From Arachnopeziza araneosa (lineage: Eukaryota; Ascomycota; Leotiomycetes; Helotiales; Arachnopezizaceae), in the NCBI GenBank assembly GCA_003988855.1, contig QYAI01000009.1:248001-312000 (forward strand): 64,000 nucleotides of DNA, given 5' to 3'. The position numbers were made by a program, and so were the translations under genes. Shown here piece after piece: positions 62,197-64,000 of this stretch (positions are counted from its first letter, which is position 1; every line of letters begins with the position of its first letter). A model generated the notes under the pieces. It was given only the letters and a program-made list of their open reading frames with translations. It made no database searches and was not told the DNA's origin.

Positions 62197-64000
62197 TCAA
62201 TCCTTAAAAAACAAGTTTTTCAATTCCTTTTGCAAATCCTTCCGTCTTGGATCGAGACCAATCTCTTCATCGTCCAGGGCTTCTACTTTCTTACCCTGCA
62301 TAACCCTTTGCTTCTTCCCATCACCTGCCAAAAGTCCGATATTCTGCCTACTCACTCTTTGTGTCTTCAACTTGGCAAGAATTGGTTCTGGTTCTTTGGC
62401 CACGTAGGAAGGAGACATTGGTTCAACTTGCCTGGGTCGATACCGTTGTAGGTATTCTGATGATGAAGGAGTTAAAGGAGAAATTCCTGCAGGTCCAGGA
62501 CTGGCAAAGTCACCTACCACAAAGTTGTGTTGCTGCGGAGAGTTAAGGAGTGCAGTGGATGACTCAATTTCGTCTGTGAGTTTGCAACGGATATCCGAGG
62601 GTAGATTTTGAGGATTGATGCTTGTAGCTGCATAAAGGGGTTGGTTTCTTTGAAGGGCAGGCCTTGGTTGTAAAGCTGGAAATGGCGTCTTCTGGCGCTG
62701 GGGCGTTGAGGTTGTTACAGGATACTCTGGAGGAGTCATGTAAATTGATCGCCTTCCGTGAGAGTGTCGGTGATCTGTACGCCCACTCCTCGGAGACGGA
62801 ATTGTAGAGTCGAAGCTGACTTTTCCCTGGGCTTTGATAGGAATATCCATTGGGGGAGTTGTAGAATTGCTTAGCCTTACTTTCTTGGATTGTGCAATCA
62901 CGTTAGACCTAGTCATTTGCATCTCCTCGTCATCATCATCTGAAGAGTCTCGAAGCTCAGACTGAATTCGCCCTTCAAAATCCTCAACTTGCACAGAGCG
63001 TTGGCTTGTTTCTGCAGAACTCGACTGCGCTCTTCGGTCCCTTTCTCTATGAACATTGTTTGGAAGGAGTTGCATCCACTTCGGTAGAGGTTTGGTTTTG
63101 CTAGGCTGAAACCCAGGTTGACCAAGTGGGTCAAAGATAGAGACATAAATTTCTCTTCTCTCATCCTTTGACTGAGCAGCTCTGAAGTTAGGGGATTCAA
63201 GCTCTTCGGGAGACTCCAGAGACTCGGCAGCACCATCTTCTGATATCCCCATATCTGCGGCATTGTCAAGCAAGGAGTACAGATCATCTACATTCCCTGA
63301 ATCACTCAGCTATTCTCAATTAGCATCAAAAAGAAGTCCAAGGGTTTTCAGACTGACGTAAGTCGTATAGATGTCCCTTGTGGAATCCCATCTAACCTCG
63401 GACGATCGAATTGCACCTCTTGACCTCTTTAAGCTTCCACTGCTACTCCTCGATTTCGAAGCCCTTGTTTCGGCCACCCACCTATCCTCAGATGACCGCG
63501 TTCTACCATGACGTCTTCTTTTGCTACTTTTGATGCTCACATTTACCAGCATGTCCAACCGATCTCGACTCAAACCTCTATCAAATCTAGAGACCGTCGC
63601 AAGCCCTCTCTTCAGAACAGCTCCACTTTCCTCTCCTGTCATATCAACACTACAAACCACACAAAGCGGGACGTCCTCCAATTCAACACCTACGCCTTTA
63701 CCGTCCCAAGTCGCTTTGTTCTCAACACTCATCCTCGTTCCACAAACCAGGCATCCAAAGCAGGCTCGATGCCAGAAACACCAACCCAATGATACCACTT
63801 CGGCACCACGGACGATGCATTCGCCGCAGACCCAGCAGATACTCAAATCTAGGACGGCTCGCCAGCATGGCTGGCAAACAATACGAGCTGACGTACCTAA
63901 GAGCTTCGGTTTGTGGTATTTTGGTTGGGGTTGCCAGCAGATCGTGCAAAGGAATGACGCCGTAGAGCTGGAAGATTTGAGATCAACGTGTGGACTGGGA
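62197..64000 (-). CDS. LIM-domain protein, 5' end outside the window
   Basis: Exons complement(63358..64000, running off the window) and (62197..63309), 48-nt intron, give 585 codons. The LIM-like domain is in the first visible exon: a CTICW...CQPCW pair, then CWVCGECIVRGAEVVSLGWC, FWHRACFGCLVCG and, about 30 residues later, CVVC. LIM domains are paired zinc fingers that bind other proteins. After it come an RS-type basic stretch (SKRRRHGRTRSSEDRW) and a long disordered C-terminus with SP/TP sites; the last residues are lysine-rich (RRKDLQKELKNLFFKD). Family is inferred from the Cys/His pattern; partners are unknown. The start codon is beyond base 64000. Confidence 0.85.

Overview
This is a 64 kb nuclear contig from a filamentous ascomycete. 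The evidence is short spliceosomal introns (mostly 45-60 nt, GT...AG, often with a CTAAC or CTGAC branch point), mostly intergenic gaps of about 0.2-2 kb, moderate GC, and several proteins with their fungal architecture (HUT1, EFG1, SEA4, TPR-DnaJ, separase). The class cannot be fixed from the sequence alone; a Leotiomycetes-like genome is a guess. No rRNA, convincing tRNA, intact transposon, CRISPR array or secondary-metabolite cluster was found. Exon boundaries below were worked out by hand from splice signals and reading-frame continuity.

Layout. 0-7.3 kb: 5' part of DPM2 (-), splicing factor CWC22 (+), an unrecognised coiled-coil protein (+) and a 71-aa single-pass membrane protein (+). 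9-16 kb: LAA2-like AP-1 accessory protein (-), diverging from a TBC-domain RabGAP (+), then a triple-KH RNA-binding protein (+) with a long pyrimidine-rich leader. 17-22.5 kb: HUT1 nucleotide-sugar transporter (-), coactosin (+), dual-specificity phosphatase (-). 22.5-26.3 kb: the largest gap, with one doubtful ORF. 26-36.6 kb: a long disordered protein (+), a two-dsRBD protein (+), TPT1 tRNA 2'-phosphotransferase (-) tightly divergent with an F-box protein (+), a 27-bp minisatellite, and EFG1 (-). 36.8-47 kb: SEA4/MIOS (+), an MFS transporter in seven coding exons (-), exportin-T LOS1 (-). 47.6-57.6 kb: TPR-DnaJ protein (-) and separase (-, 2113 aa in one exon). 57.8-64 kb: a small mitochondrial membrane protein (+), a class II sirtuin (-), an MMT-type cation diffusion facilitator (+) and a LIM protein (-) cut by the window end.

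How the genes relate. Most are unlinked housekeeping genes: RNA processing (CWC22, EFG1, TPT1), tRNA export (LOS1), secretory pathway (DPM2, HUT1, LAA2-like, RabGAP), TORC1 signalling (SEA4), chromosome segregation (separase). I see no operon-like system. The best candidates for new biology are local: a possible membrane-anchored splice isoform of the DnaJ protein, a presequence-like N-terminal extension on TPT1, a histone-H3-like N-terminus on HUT1, a run of three genes with mitochondrial hallmarks at 57.8-61.7 kb, and an in-phase 27-bp minisatellite.
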